Part shown: positions 27,402 to 35,878 of the stretch, in pieces
Layout of the letters: each line of letters begins with the position of its first letter
Numbering within the stretch: position 1 is the first letter of the stretch
From: Spirochaetota bacterium
GTDB lineage: Bacteria; Spirochaetota; Spirochaetia; Treponematales; Rectinemataceae
Length of the DNA stretch: 64,000 nt
Assembly (NCBI GenBank): GCA_029265615.1
Contig: JAJUIB010000001.1
Span: forward strand, 186,001-250,000
Direction: 5' to 3'
Notes under the pieces: generated by a model
Told to the model about the DNA's origin: nothing
The model's database searches: none
The model's input: the letters and a program-made list of their open reading frames with translations, nothing else
Translations under genes and position numbers: made by a program

Positions 27402-28727
27402 ATGACGGAACCGAGACGCGAAACAAGCATTCGCCTCATGCGCATCGCGCTCGACATAGTCGTCGTCGCCGCGGTGCTCCTCGTCGTGATCGAGGAGGCG
27501 AGCGCCGCCTTTGGTGCGACCTGGGGTCTGCGACGCACTCTTTCGCTCGCAAGCGTTGTCTTTGACCTCGTTTTTTCGATCGAGTTCGCGCTGCGTTTCG
27601 CCCTCGCCGCCTATGAGAGCGACGCGCGGTACTACCTCATTGACCGCGGCGGATGGATCGATGGGCTGTCCTCACTCCCCCTCCTCATCTTTGTCTCGGG
27701 CCCCTTCCTCTTCGCCGCTTTAAGCGGCACCTTTCATCCCCTGGCCGCGACGGGCGCGCTCGGAACACTCCGCGTGCTCCGGAGTCTGCGCCTCCTTCGC
27801 TCGCTCCGCCTGCTTCGTTTCTTCCGTAGGCGGGAAGGTGCCGACCAAAGCGTCGCCGACCAAAGTGTCGCCCTTTCCCGCCATCTTTCCAAGGCCGCCG
27901 GGCTTGCCCTGGCCGCAAGTCTTGCGGTTGCCCTCGGCGTCGAGGCCGCCACTGCCCTGGGGCTCTGGCCTGACGCGCGCGCCGCGCTTGAAGGAAAGCG
28001 TCGCCAGACTATGCACAGCCTTCTTGCCGCGCGCGGCGCGGATGGCGCTGAGGCCGCAGCGCGCGTTGATGCAGACTTACTTCTCGTCCGCGACAACGGC
28101 CGGGTCGTCTACACGCGGCATTCGGCGGAGGAGTTCCGCCGCCGCTTCGGTCCCGACGACATCGGCTATCTTGCCGACGCGCGCGGCGTCGAAGCGTTTT
28201 TCTCGATCGCGGCCGAAAACCGCGCAGGTGCCGCCGCCGCGCTCGCCTCAGCCCTCGCCGCGCTCGCCGCCTTCCTCGCGGTGGTGCTCGGCTACGGCCC
28301 GTATTTCGCACAAGGCGTCGTGCGGCCCCTTCGGGCATCGCTCGACCTCGTGCACGGCGCACGTGAGAACCTCTGCCTTGTCCCTCCGCCCGGCAGCGAG
28401 GATGAGGAGCCCTACATCCTCGCCCTCGCCCTTGCCGAACGCCTTGCACCACCAGCGGAAAGGATGGCATTCGATGTGAATGGCGACGGCATCGCTATGC
28501 AGGTCGATTCGCTCGCCACAAACCCTTCCGCTCGCGTCCTTGCGGAAGATGTAGCGGAGCATCCGGCGGGTGCGTCAGCGGCATCGCCCGCGGACGCGCC
28601 AACGCCGCGGGGATCCCTCCTCAAAGCCGCACTACGCGCGCGTGGCGGCTTCGATGCCGCGGCGCCAACGGGGAGGGATGAGCTTGCCGGCCTCCTCGGC
28701 AGTACGCAGGAGCGTGGCCAGGGATGA
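27402..28727 (+). CDS. Voltage-sensor-like membrane protein with HAMP-like region and no pore
   Basis: 441 aa. Four N-terminal helices match an ion-channel voltage sensor: S1 about 14-31, S2 about 48-70 (VFSIEFALRF), S3 about 84-105 (WIDGLSSLP) and S4 about 120-144. In S4 Arg124, 127, 130, 133, 136, 139 and 142 lie at exact three-residue spacing. A fifth helix (165-188) is followed by about 85 extracytoplasmic residues and a last helix (276-303) leading to VVRPLRASLDLVHGAREN, which resembles a HAMP start. No potassium, sodium or calcium selectivity-filter sequence is visible. The cytoplasmic tail has DVNGDGIAMQVD, a calcium-loop-like motif (358-369). Family not recognised beyond the voltage sensor. 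It overlaps the next gene by 4 bp. Confidence 0.8.
   Translation: MTEPRRETSIRLMRIALDIVVVAAVLLVVIEEASAAFGATWGLRRTLSLASVVFDLVFSIEFALRFALAAYESDARYYLIDRGGWIDGLSSLPLLIFVSGPFLFAALSGTFHPLAATGALGTLRVLRSLRLLRSLRLLRFFRRREGADQSVADQSVALSRHLSKAAGLALAASLAVALGVEAATALGLWPDARAALEGKRRQTMHSLLAARGADGAEAAARVDADLLLVRDNGRVVYTRHSAEEFRRRFGPDDIGYLADARGVEAFFSIAAENRAGAAAALASALAALAAFLAVVLGYGPYFAQGVVRPLRASLDLVHGARENLCLVPPPGSEDEEPYILALALAERLAPPAERMAFDVNGDGIAMQVDSLATNPSARVLAEDVAEHPAGASAASPADAPTPRGSLLKAALRARGGFDAAAPTGRDELAGLLGSTQERGQG
27840..27869 (+). repeat. 15-bp in-frame duplication after S4
   Basis: GCCGACCAAAGCGTC (27840-27854) is repeated with one change at 27855-27869. It encodes ADQSV twice (residues 147-156) in the S4-S5 linker of the voltage-sensor gene. 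Confidence 0.8.
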
Positions 28728-29017
28728 TGGTCGTCTCGATGATCCAGATCGTCATCGAAATCCCGGAGGCCTCCTCGCTCAAGGACAAACGCCGGGTTGT
28801 CAGCATGACGAAGGAGCGGCTTAGGACGAAGTTCCGCCTTTCCTGCGCGGAAGTGGATCTTCTCGATTCGCTCCGCTTCGCGCATCTTGGCTGCGCCCTT
28901 GTGTCGAATTCGAAAGAATACGGGGAAACAGTCATGCAGAAAGCGCTTTCCTTCGTCGAGGACGGGCTCGCGCTCAAGGTCCACGACGCGCAGATACATT
29001 CCGAGCTCTATGATTGA
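28724..29017 (+). CDS. DUF503 family protein
   Basis: 97-aa protein matching the DUF503 pattern: a short beta strand, then IPEASSLKDKRRVVSMTKERL, then a FRLSCAEVDLLDS strand. A late GCALVSNSKEYGETVMQKALSFVED helix completes a ferredoxin-like fold. Members are widespread, often near rbfA or ribosome-maturation genes, with no settled function. The start overlaps the preceding stop (ATGA), so it belongs to the voltage-sensor operon. Confidence 0.85.
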   Translation: MMVVSMIQIVIEIPEASSLKDKRRVVSMTKERLRTKFRLSCAEVDLLDSLRFAHLGCALVSNSKEYGETVMQKALSFVEDGLALKVHDAQIHSELYD

Positions 29018-29030
29018 CGGAGGTTTGCTC

Positions 29031-29657
29031 ATGAAATCCCCGCGCCGGACCGCGAAAGGCGCCATTGCGGCCATCCTCGTCTCGATCCTCTTTGCCTCTT
29101 GCGTCGGCGTCGACGCGGAGGCCACCATTGCACGCGACGGCTCCGCGCGGCTTAAAATGCGTTATGCGCTTTCTAAAATGCTCGTGTCACTCGGTTCCCT
29201 TGAAGCGAACGATCGGCTCCTGCCCTTCCCCGTCTCCCGCGAGGATTTTGAGCGGACGGTGCGCGGGAATGCGGGCACAACCCTCATCTCCTATGCGCAG
29301 AAGGAAACCTCCGATGATCTCGTCGTCGAGGCGGAACTCTCGTTCGCCACCCTGTCCGCCCTTGCCGCCTTCCTCGACCCCAAGGGTGAACGAGCAATCT
29401 ACAGCGAATCAGGCGGCGAGCGTCGCCTTACGCTCACCCTCGCAGGCGGAGGCGCAAAGCTCGATCCAGAGCTTGAAAAAATCGTAAAGGCCGCCTTTGC
29501 CCCCTACACGGTGTCGCTGACCATCAAGCTACCGCAGGCGGCGAAGTCCGCGGGTATCGGCCTTGCAAGCCGCGGGGGGCTTGAACTGTCCTACTCGAAA
29601 CCCGTCACGGAGCTTGCGACGAGCGAGCGGCCCATCGTCTGGGACATCCGCTGGTAA
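29031..29657 (+). CDS. Lipoprotein of unknown function
   Basis: 208 aa. A KSPRRTAKG basic start, hydrophobic segment and lipobox FASC at about residue 23 predict a lipid-anchored protein. The mature sequence is alpha/beta with no recognised domain; it contains DAEATIARDGSARLKMRYALSK and LTLTLAGGGAKL. A strong GGAGG lies 8 nt before the ATG at 29031, so the longer frame from 28887 is rejected. It lies 13 nt after the DUF503 gene in the same operon. Confidence 0.82.
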   Translation: MKSPRRTAKGAIAAILVSILFASCVGVDAEATIARDGSARLKMRYALSKMLVSLGSLEANDRLLPFPVSREDFERTVRGNAGTTLISYAQKETSDDLVVEAELSFATLSALAAFLDPKGERAIYSESGGERRLTLTLAGGGAKLDPELEKIVKAAFAPYTVSLTIKLPQAAKSAGIGLASRGGLELSYSKPVTELATSERPIVWDIRW

Positions 29658-29686
29658 ACGCCACGCAAACGGCGAAAGGAGCGCGT

Positions 29687-30925
29687 ATGGGTCATAGGAA
29701 GGGCTTCCGCCCTCTTAGCATACGGACAAGTATCCTTGCGCTCGCCGCGGCGCTCCTTTCCGCCTGCGTAGGCGCCCCCGCGCCTACGGAAAAGGCAAGC
29801 GATGCACGCCCCTCGGACGCGGCAGTCGCCGTGTCGGCTGCCGTTGTGCCGACGACCTCCGCGGCACAGGGCACCGGCAGCCCTGCAGTGCCTAACTCCG
29901 CAAGCGCCGAAGCCGAGGCTGGGGCCTTTCTTGCAAAGGCGCGCGAGGCCGAGGATTCGCAACACCTTGCCGAAGCGATCCGTTCCTATGTCGCCGCCAT
30001 CGCCATTTTTGAGGAGAGTCCCTTGCCCGCCACGCGCGCGATCGCCGACAAGGCCGCAAGCGCGCTTCAGAAGATCGGCCAACGTCTTTCGATCGAGCCC
30101 GCAGGCGAGTGGCTCGACGCGCGAGGAAGCCAGATAAGTGCTTCCACGCGGAATCTCGGAAAAGGCAGAAGCCCCTTCCCTTCAGTCTACCTTTTCGAGA
30201 ATTTCGGCGCCGGCAAGTCGCCCGTCGCCGATGCGCCGATTTTTTTCGAATTTGTGAAAAACAGCGGCTCGCTCCTTCCGCTTGTCAGCACCGACGCCTA
30301 CGGCAAGTCGAACACGACCATCGCCCGCATCGATGAACCAGGGAAGGAGGCCGTGATCCGCGCCTATCCGCTCTTCCGCGTGCGAGGCAAGTCTTATGCG
30401 TTTCGAAGCGTCTTTCGGGACTTCTCGTATCTCCCGCCTGCGCCCGTCGCGCGAGTGTTCGCCCTTGAAACCACGCCTCTGGGCGCACGCGACAATCCCC
30501 AGTCCGTCGATGCCGTCGCTACGGCGCTCAAACCGCTTGGCCTTGCAATCCTGCCTTTCAACGGCAAGCTCGCGCCCGAGGCCTTCATGCGGGCCTTTGG
30601 CGGAGACACTTCGTCGCTCGCCACCCTCGGCGCAAGCATTGAGGCGCCCTACACCGCCTTCGTCCTCGTGGAAGCCCGCGAACCCAGACAGATGGAGCTC
30701 AACGGCGTGAAGTACAACATCTTCACGAGCGCCGTCGATGCGAGCTTCCGACTCGTCCGCGCGGAGGGAACGATCGTCTTCGCCCTGCCGCTTTCGGGTC
30801 TGAAAGGCCAGGGAGGCACGCCTGAGGCGGCTTTGCAGGATGGACTCAAGCGCGGACGGGAGGCGATCATCGCCGAACTGCAGAAAGAGCTTGGTGCGCT
30901 CAGGACCGCCATCGAAACGGAGTAG
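29687..30925 (+). CDS. Lipoprotein of unknown function
   Basis: 412 aa with a signal sequence ending in LLSAC, so lipid-anchored. A low-complexity Ala/Ser/Thr linker at 30-80 is followed by a helical segment resembling one TPR-like unit (AFLAKAREAEDSQHLAEAI). The remainder is a beta-rich region with an Ig-like middle part (APIFFEFVKNSGSLLPLVST) and a C-terminal alpha/beta part that ends in a coiled helix. GAAAGGAG precedes the ATG. It is the last gene of the operon and ends 15 nt before the convergent dinB stop. Confidence 0.82.
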   Translation: MGHRKGFRPLSIRTSILALAAALLSACVGAPAPTEKASDARPSDAAVAVSAAVVPTTSAAQGTGSPAVPNSASAEAEAGAFLAKAREAEDSQHLAEAIRSYVAAIAIFEESPLPATRAIADKAASALQKIGQRLSIEPAGEWLDARGSQISASTRNLGKGRSPFPSVYLFENFGAGKSPVADAPIFFEFVKNSGSLLPLVSTDAYGKSNTTIARIDEPGKEAVIRAYPLFRVRGKSYAFRSVFRDFSYLPPAPVARVFALETTPLGARDNPQSVDAVATALKPLGLAILPFNGKLAPEAFMRAFGGDTSSLATLGASIEAPYTAFVLVEAREPRQMELNGVKYNIFTSAVDASFRLVRAEGTIVFALPLSGLKGQGGTPEAALQDGLKRGREAIIAELQKELGALRTAIETE

Positions 30926-30940
30926 TACGAGAAAGGCGGG

Positions 30941-32170
30941 CTAGCCCCTCCTCCACCTGCCTTCCTCGCTTCCATCGGCGCCGTCGCTCCGCTCAGCGCC
31001 GTGTGCGCCGCCTCTGACAAGGCGGGCGCGCGTGAGCCTGCCGCGGCCGCGCCGAGCAATTTCGAACACCGCCTCCTCGGCGCGGCGCTTCCGCTCGTCG
31101 CCGTGCGCAAAAAGCTCGCCCTGCCGCGCGTTTAAAGCGCTTTCAAGACCGCCGAATCCGAGGCCGAGCAGTCGGACCGCAGGACGGCCGTCCCAGCTCG
31201 CCGCAAGAAGGCCGCAGGCGTCATGAAAGACCTCGGATGCACAGCGGTAGCACTCATCGCGCGAGAGCCGCCGCGTGATCGTCGTAAAGTCTTCAAAGCG
31301 TAGTTTTATGAACACGCACCGTGAGACGTAGCCCTCCTTCCACAGCCGGTAGCAGAGCTCGTCGGCGAGTTCAAGAAGAAGACTCTCGAGCGTTTCGCGC
31401 GACAGGACGTCGCGTTCAAAGGTGCGTTCCGCGCTCATGGAGCGGCTTTCCGCCTCGGCGCGAAAAATGCCCGGGTCGCGGCCATGGGAGGCCTCGTACA
31501 GAAAACGACCCCCCGCGCGTCCAAAAAGCGATGCAAGGCTTAGCTCGCTCATGTCGGCGAGGTCGGCCACCGACCGTATGCCGAGCTCGGCAAAGCGCTC
31601 CTGCGTTTTTCCGCCGGCGCCCCAGAGCTTGGAGAGCGGCAACGCGCGCATGAACTCAGCTTCCCTTCCCGGCTCGACGACGACGAGGCCATCGGGCTTT
31701 TTGAGGCCCGATGCGATTTTCGCGACATAGCGGTTCGTGGCGACGCCCACGGAGATGCCAAGGCCCGTGCGCGCGCGAACCGCGGCCTTGAGCGCGGCCG
31801 CCGCCTCGGCAGGGGGTCCGAAGAGCCGTTCGGTGCCGCTCATGTCGAGAAAGGCCTCGTCGATGGAGACCTGGCAGAGCTCGGGGGAGAATTCCGAAAA
31901 AATCGCCATAACCCGTTCGGACATCTCGGCATAACGGGACATGCGCACGGGAAGGAAAACCGCCTCGGGGCAGCGCCTGTATGCCTCGGCAATCGGCATC
32001 GCCGAGTGAATTCCATAGGCGCGCGCCTCGTAGGAACAGGTCGAGACGACGCCGCGCCGACCGGGGGCGGCGCCAACCACCACGGGCTGACCGCAAAGGC
32101 GCGGATTGTCAAGCTGCTCGACCGATGCAAAAAACGCGTCGAGGTCGACATGAAAAGCCACGCGACTCAT
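30941..32170 (-). CDS. dinB: DNA polymerase IV (Y family)
   Basis: 409-aa translesion polymerase. Metal-binding motifs are FHVDLDAFFASVEQ at the start and SIDEAFLDMSG in the palm. The steric-gate region FFASVEQ, the fingers STCSYEARAYGIHSAMP and a helix-hairpin-helix near LWGAGGKTQERFAELGI are typical. The little-finger domain fills about 240-350, ending in a Lys/Arg-rich tail. A canonical beta-clamp motif was not confidently seen. It starts in a 4-bp overlap with the upstream M28-like gene, so the pair forms one transcript. Confidence 0.95.
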   Translation of the reverse strand: MSRVAFHVDLDAFFASVEQLDNPRLCGQPVVVGAAPGRRGVVSTCSYEARAYGIHSAMPIAEAYRRCPEAVFLPVRMSRYAEMSERVMAIFSEFSPELCQVSIDEAFLDMSGTERLFGPPAEAAAALKAAVRARTGLGISVGVATNRYVAKIASGLKKPDGLVVVEPGREAEFMRALPLSKLWGAGGKTQERFAELGIRSVADLADMSELSLASLFGRAGGRFLYEASHGRDPGIFRAEAESRSMSAERTFERDVLSRETLESLLLELADELCYRLWKEGYVSRCVFIKLRFEDFTTITRRLSRDECYRCASEVFHDACGLLAASWDGRPAVRLLGLGFGGLESALNARQGELFAHGDERKRRAEEAVFEIARRGRGRLTRARLVRGGAHGAERSDGADGSEEGRWRRG

Positions 32171-34470
32171 CGCTTCGCTTCACCCGCCTGTACGCCGCCC
32201 CCGCGTAGCGGAGCCGAAGCGGCAAGCTCGTAGGTCCCGGGGAGGAGTTCGCCAGAGGGGGGTACTTCGAACGAGCCGAGCGGCTCAAGGTAGCGTGCGA
32301 CAAGGACTATACGTGCACTCGTCCCCTCGGGCGTGGCAAGTTCGACTTTAAGGGGATTGGGCGGGTTTTCGCCGACGAAAATTTCGACCGAGCGGCCGTC
32401 AAGTGCGGAGAGATACGGGAGCGAGCAGTCATGCACGTGGAGATCGCGCTCGCTCTCGAGCCGAATCGCAAGCGCCACAGCGGGCCGGGCGCAGGCGATG
32501 CGCACCGTGAAAAGCTCGCGTCCCAAAAAGGCGCGGCTCTTCGACGATATGTCCACAAAGCGCCGTGCTTCGGCGACCGACGCGTAGGCACGATCGGACC
32601 GAGCGCCGGGCGCAGGTGAAATTTTGAGCGGCACGCCGTTTCGCGTAAGCACAGGAGCATCTAGGCGATGGTTCGCCGCGACTTCGACAGAGGCCAGCCC
32701 TGCATCCTGATCAACGCGCTCGGAAAGGCGGAGCCGGGCCGTCTGGGCTTCGCCGAGGATGGCGGCGAAGCCGGCACCCAACGCAACCGCCTCGACGAGG
32801 GCCGCGGCGCAGAGGAAGAACAGCACTTCGACGCGACGCCCCCGGACGCTGTGCGGACGGAAAAAGAGTAGCGGACTTGCGGTGAAGGTATTGAAGGGAA
32901 GGACAGCGGCGGCGAGAAGAAACGCCTCGCCAGCACCTGGCGCGACAAGGCGCCGGAAAAAGCCAAGCGGGGGCCGCGCGACAAGATCGCCTGCGAGGAG
33001 GAACAGCGGCGCGTACATGAGGAGGCATGCGGCAAGACTCGCCCATGGCTTTCGCGCAAGCAGCGAAAACCCGCAGGCAAAAAAAGCCCAGACAAAGTAG
33101 AACGCAAAGGGTGGAGAAACCGCGCCAAACACAAACACATCGGCGCCGAGGCAGACCAATGCGGCGAACTCGTAAAAATAGGGGTTCGGGCTCAAGAGGC
33201 CAAAGCGCACGGCAAGGGAGATCGCCGCGAGCGTGAGAAAAAAAGCGCCTGAAAGCCGCGCCGCCGCAAAGGACCGCGGCGCAAGAAGCACGTAGTCGGC
33301 GGATCCGAAAGCCGCAGCCTCGAAGCGCGCAACAATGGCGCCGGCTAAGTAAACGAGGGCCGTCAGCACGAAGAGGGAGGCAAGTTGTGTAAGCGTCGCG
33401 GGGAGGCGCGCGTAAAACTTCCCTGCTGCCTCGGGCTTCACCGCGGCGAAGAGGATCACAAGGCCGCCAGTACAGGCGATCACGATGACGAGAAAGACGA
33501 TGTAGGGCTTTTCACGAAGGACAAACGACGCCCTTCCGAGCTGAAAGCTCAGGTAGTGGCGGTCCCAGGTATCGCGAAAGCCCTCCGCCTCCGATGCATA
33601 GAGTGCATCGGTAAACCGGAAAAATCCACGTTCGAACTCGGTCATGGTAGCGGGGGCCCGCCCCTCCCCCGCAAGCTCGACGGCGGGGATGCCCGCCTCG
33701 AGATAGGGGCGAATCGGACTCTCGGCCTCGGAAAAACCGAGCCGCGATATCTGCATGCGGTTAGCCGCAAGACGATACGGGAGGCCCGAGTCGGCGAGGG
33801 CCGAACGGACACGTTCGTAATGCCAATAGGGAGACAGGGTCGTACCGCCTGAGTTCCGTAGCGCGACACTCTCAGGTGGCGCGTCGAAGGAGAGGTACAC
33901 GACAGCGAGCGGCTCGCGGCCAGACGAGGCATCGATCCACGAAGCCGATCCGTACGCAAGGCCCGCATCCTCGGCGCTATGCGCGGCGTAACGTCCGCGC
34001 CGTTCCGCACCAAGAAAGACAAAGGACACCGTAACCGGAAGAGCTTCTCCGCACGCCGCGCGAGCGCCTAAGCGCTCCATCTCGGCAAGGGCGACCGCGA
34101 GGGCGGCGTCGCCCTCGTCATCGGGACCGTCGGCGTGCGCGCCAAGCGGAACCGTGAACACAAGGCGGTCCTCGCGCAGGCCCGGAAGCGTCGCCTCAAG
34201 GAGACTTGAATAGGCGTGCCCAATGCCGGATCGCGCAAGCGGGAGCGCGACGAGCGACAGGCCCGCACGTTTGGCTACATCCGTTACCAGTGCCGCCGCA
34301 GCGCGCTCTCCGTCCGAGTTTTCGACACGGCGGCCGAAAGAAGCAAGGCGCTCCCGGTACATAAGCGCGCGGGAGGCGGCCTGCGTCCCTTCCGCCGCGG
34401 CGGGGACGGCTAGCGCGAGCCCAAAGACGAGCGCAGCGAGAGAGAGGAGGAGGCGGGGCGCAGAATTCAC
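32167..34470 (-). CDS. Multi-pass membrane protein with M28-peptidase-like domain
   Basis: About 767 aa: signal peptide, an extracytoplasmic N-terminal domain (to about 300), then eight or nine hydrophobic helices (about 320-570) and a C-terminal beta-rich domain. The N-terminal domain has an M28-like layout (FTVPLGAHADGPDDEGDAALAVAL, then VSFVFLGAERRGRYAAHS). The expected D-N-A-S-G zinc loop and Glu-Glu pair are degenerate, so catalysis is doubtful. I choose the GTG at 34470, which lies 7 nt after a TATGCT -10 box; the ATG at 34482 sits inside that -10. Signal-peptide hydrophobicity starts at this GTG. dinB follows with a 4-bp overlap. Confidence 0.75.
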   Translation of the reverse strand: MNSAPRLLLSLAALVFGLALAVPAAAEGTQAASRALMYRERLASFGRRVENSDGERAAAALVTDVAKRAGLSLVALPLARSGIGHAYSSLLEATLPGLREDRLVFTVPLGAHADGPDDEGDAALAVALAEMERLGARAACGEALPVTVSFVFLGAERRGRYAAHSAEDAGLAYGSASWIDASSGREPLAVVYLSFDAPPESVALRNSGGTTLSPYWHYERVRSALADSGLPYRLAANRMQISRLGFSEAESPIRPYLEAGIPAVELAGEGRAPATMTEFERGFFRFTDALYASEAEGFRDTWDRHYLSFQLGRASFVLREKPYIVFLVIVIACTGGLVILFAAVKPEAAGKFYARLPATLTQLASLFVLTALVYLAGAIVARFEAAAFGSADYVLLAPRSFAAARLSGAFFLTLAAISLAVRFGLLSPNPYFYEFAALVCLGADVFVFGAVSPPFAFYFVWAFFACGFSLLARKPWASLAACLLMYAPLFLLAGDLVARPPLGFFRRLVAPGAGEAFLLAAAVLPFNTFTASPLLFFRPHSVRGRRVEVLFFLCAAALVEAVALGAGFAAILGEAQTARLRLSERVDQDAGLASVEVAANHRLDAPVLTRNGVPLKISPAPGARSDRAYASVAEARRFVDISSKSRAFLGRELFTVRIACARPAVALAIRLESERDLHVHDCSLPYLSALDGRSVEIFVGENPPNPLKVELATPEGTSARIVLVARYLEPLGSFEVPPSGELLPGTYELAASAPLRGGGVQAGEAKR

Positions 34471-34477
34471 GGGAAGG

Positions 34478-34507
34478 AGCATAGGGATGCGCGAAGGCTT
34501 CCGTCAA
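34478..34507 (-). promoter_or_regulatory. Promoter of the M28-like/dinB operon, leaderless type
   Basis: Minus strand TTGACG (34507-34502), 18 nt, TATGCT (34483-34478), then CCTTCCC and GTG. Its -35 lies back to back with the -35 of the divergent promoter at 34513, six bases apart. Confidence 0.5.
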
Positions 34508-34512
34508 TACTG

Positions 34513-34541
34513 TTTACCCGGCGCCGATAATGGGGTATACT
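34513..34541 (+). promoter_or_regulatory. Promoter of the GHKL-like gene
   Basis: TTTACC (34513-34518), 17 nt, TATACT (34536-34541). The predicted start near 34548 excludes the upstream ATG at 34530 as the coding start. Confidence 0.55.
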
Positions 34542-34574
34542 GACCTCCGCCGATTCGGGGGAACCAGGGCCGAG

Positions 34575-35735
34575 ATGCAGGAAAGAAAAAGCCTTCTTGA
34601 TTTACCCATCAAAGCCGTCCTCACCGAGGAGGGGACGACGTTCTTCATCCGCAAAGGGAAGAACCTCAAGAAATTCAAGCTCGCCGACAACGTCGAAGAG
34701 TATGGCATCATCCTCGACAGCTTCAGCCCCGCCTCGCTCCAAAGGATGATACTCGTCGACTACATCGCCAAGGTGGAGATATCGAAAGGCGAGTTCATGT
34801 CCTCCCGCCAGGAGATCATGGATCTCTCGAAGCTTATCGTCTATTCGATGCTCTACCGCCAGTACGATTCCTACATTTTCGCGCGGGTACTCGCAAGCGA
34901 CGTGATCAAAAAATGGAACCGCCTCAACCCAGCGAACATCATCGACGACAAAACCCGGATCAACGACGCATTTCTCCAGTCCGTCCTCAAGGACAAAGAG
35001 AAGGACCTCCGCGAGATTAAGGAACAGATACTTGCGCCGATGTGCGCCTACATAAGCAAAAACTCCTCGCTGCTCCCCGAGGAGAAAAACATCCAGCTCC
35101 TCCTTTCGGAAAAATTCCTCGGCAACTTACGGCCCTTCACCTGGTTCATCATTGCAAAATTCAGGGGCTCTGAAGGCTACGACCAGCTACTCAAGGACAT
35201 CCGCACCTCGCTCGCCGAGTACATGGAAAAATCGAAGATCGCCGAATACGTCTCGCTCATGATTATGGAGCTTGCGATGAACGCCGAGAACTCCAACCTC
35301 AAACGCGAGGCGAAGGCGATATTCAAGGGCGCGGTCGACATGAACGCCGTGCTCTTCGATCCCAATATCCGCAGGCAGGTGATCGACTCACTCGAGCGCC
35401 GCGGCGAGCTCGTCTACCTCTCGTGGAAGCTCGGCTCGCGGAGCGCCTCGATCGGCACGCAGGGGCGGCTTCAGATCACGCTTTACAACAAGGAATCCGA
35501 GTATCGCGACATGAAAGAGGCCTTTGACGACCGCAAAAACGCGGATCTCAAGAAGAAAAGCCTCCTCGACTTTTACAAGCAGCTCCCCGACGGCGAGGCG
35601 AACGCCGAACTAGGGCTTTACTACCTTTCATATCTTTCCGAAGCCTGCGAAAAGGTGAACGTAAAATTCGAATCCCTCGTCAACCAGCTCCCCGGCTCCG
35701 ATCTCACCGTGATCACCCTTGTGCTGAACCTCTAA
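34575..35735 (+). CDS. Unknown protein with a GHKL-ATPase-like C-terminus
   Basis: 386 aa from the ATG at 34575, soluble, no signal peptide. The C-terminal half carries weak features of the histidine-kinase/Hsp90 ATP-binding fold. MIMELAMNAENSNL (about 231-244) is placed like an N-box, and LGLYYLSYLSEACEKVNV followed by a strand TVITLVLNL at the end resembles the G2 box and last strand. A glycine-rich ATP lid is not evident, so nucleotide binding is uncertain. The N-terminal half has a short beta domain and a helical region resembling no kinase sensor I know. The ATG at 34530 lies upstream of the probable transcription start. Confidence 0.7.
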   Translation: MQERKSLLDLPIKAVLTEEGTTFFIRKGKNLKKFKLADNVEEYGIILDSFSPASLQRMILVDYIAKVEISKGEFMSSRQEIMDLSKLIVYSMLYRQYDSYIFARVLASDVIKKWNRLNPANIIDDKTRINDAFLQSVLKDKEKDLREIKEQILAPMCAYISKNSSLLPEEKNIQLLLSEKFLGNLRPFTWFIIAKFRGSEGYDQLLKDIRTSLAEYMEKSKIAEYVSLMIMELAMNAENSNLKREAKAIFKGAVDMNAVLFDPNIRRQVIDSLERRGELVYLSWKLGSRSASIGTQGRLQITLYNKESEYRDMKEAFDDRKNADLKKKSLLDFYKQLPDGEANAELGLYYLSYLSEACEKVNVKFESLVNQLPGSDLTVITLVLNL

Positions 35736-35808
35736 GTCCCCGCGCAGAGTGACACGTTGTGCGATTCATTCTGCCGCGGCGCGGCCGATCCGGGTTTGAC
35801 AGCATTCC

Positions 35809-35836
35809 TTGACACGGAAAAGCCTTTTCTATAGTT
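35809..35836 (+). promoter_or_regulatory. Strong promoter of ppdK
   Basis: TTGACA (35809-35814), 16 nt, TATAGT (35831-35836). A second TTGACA lies at 35796. The leader is about 35 nt and carries CGGAGGA 9-10 nt before the ppdK ATG. Confidence 0.75.
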
Positions 35837-35878
35837 TTATGCGGTATTCATACGTCCAGCACGGAGGAATCAGCACAG

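Noticed and set aside
30941-34482. Mobile element or phage origin for the dinB region
   Set aside because: No transposase, integrase, direct repeats or tRNA junction; base composition matches the surroundings.
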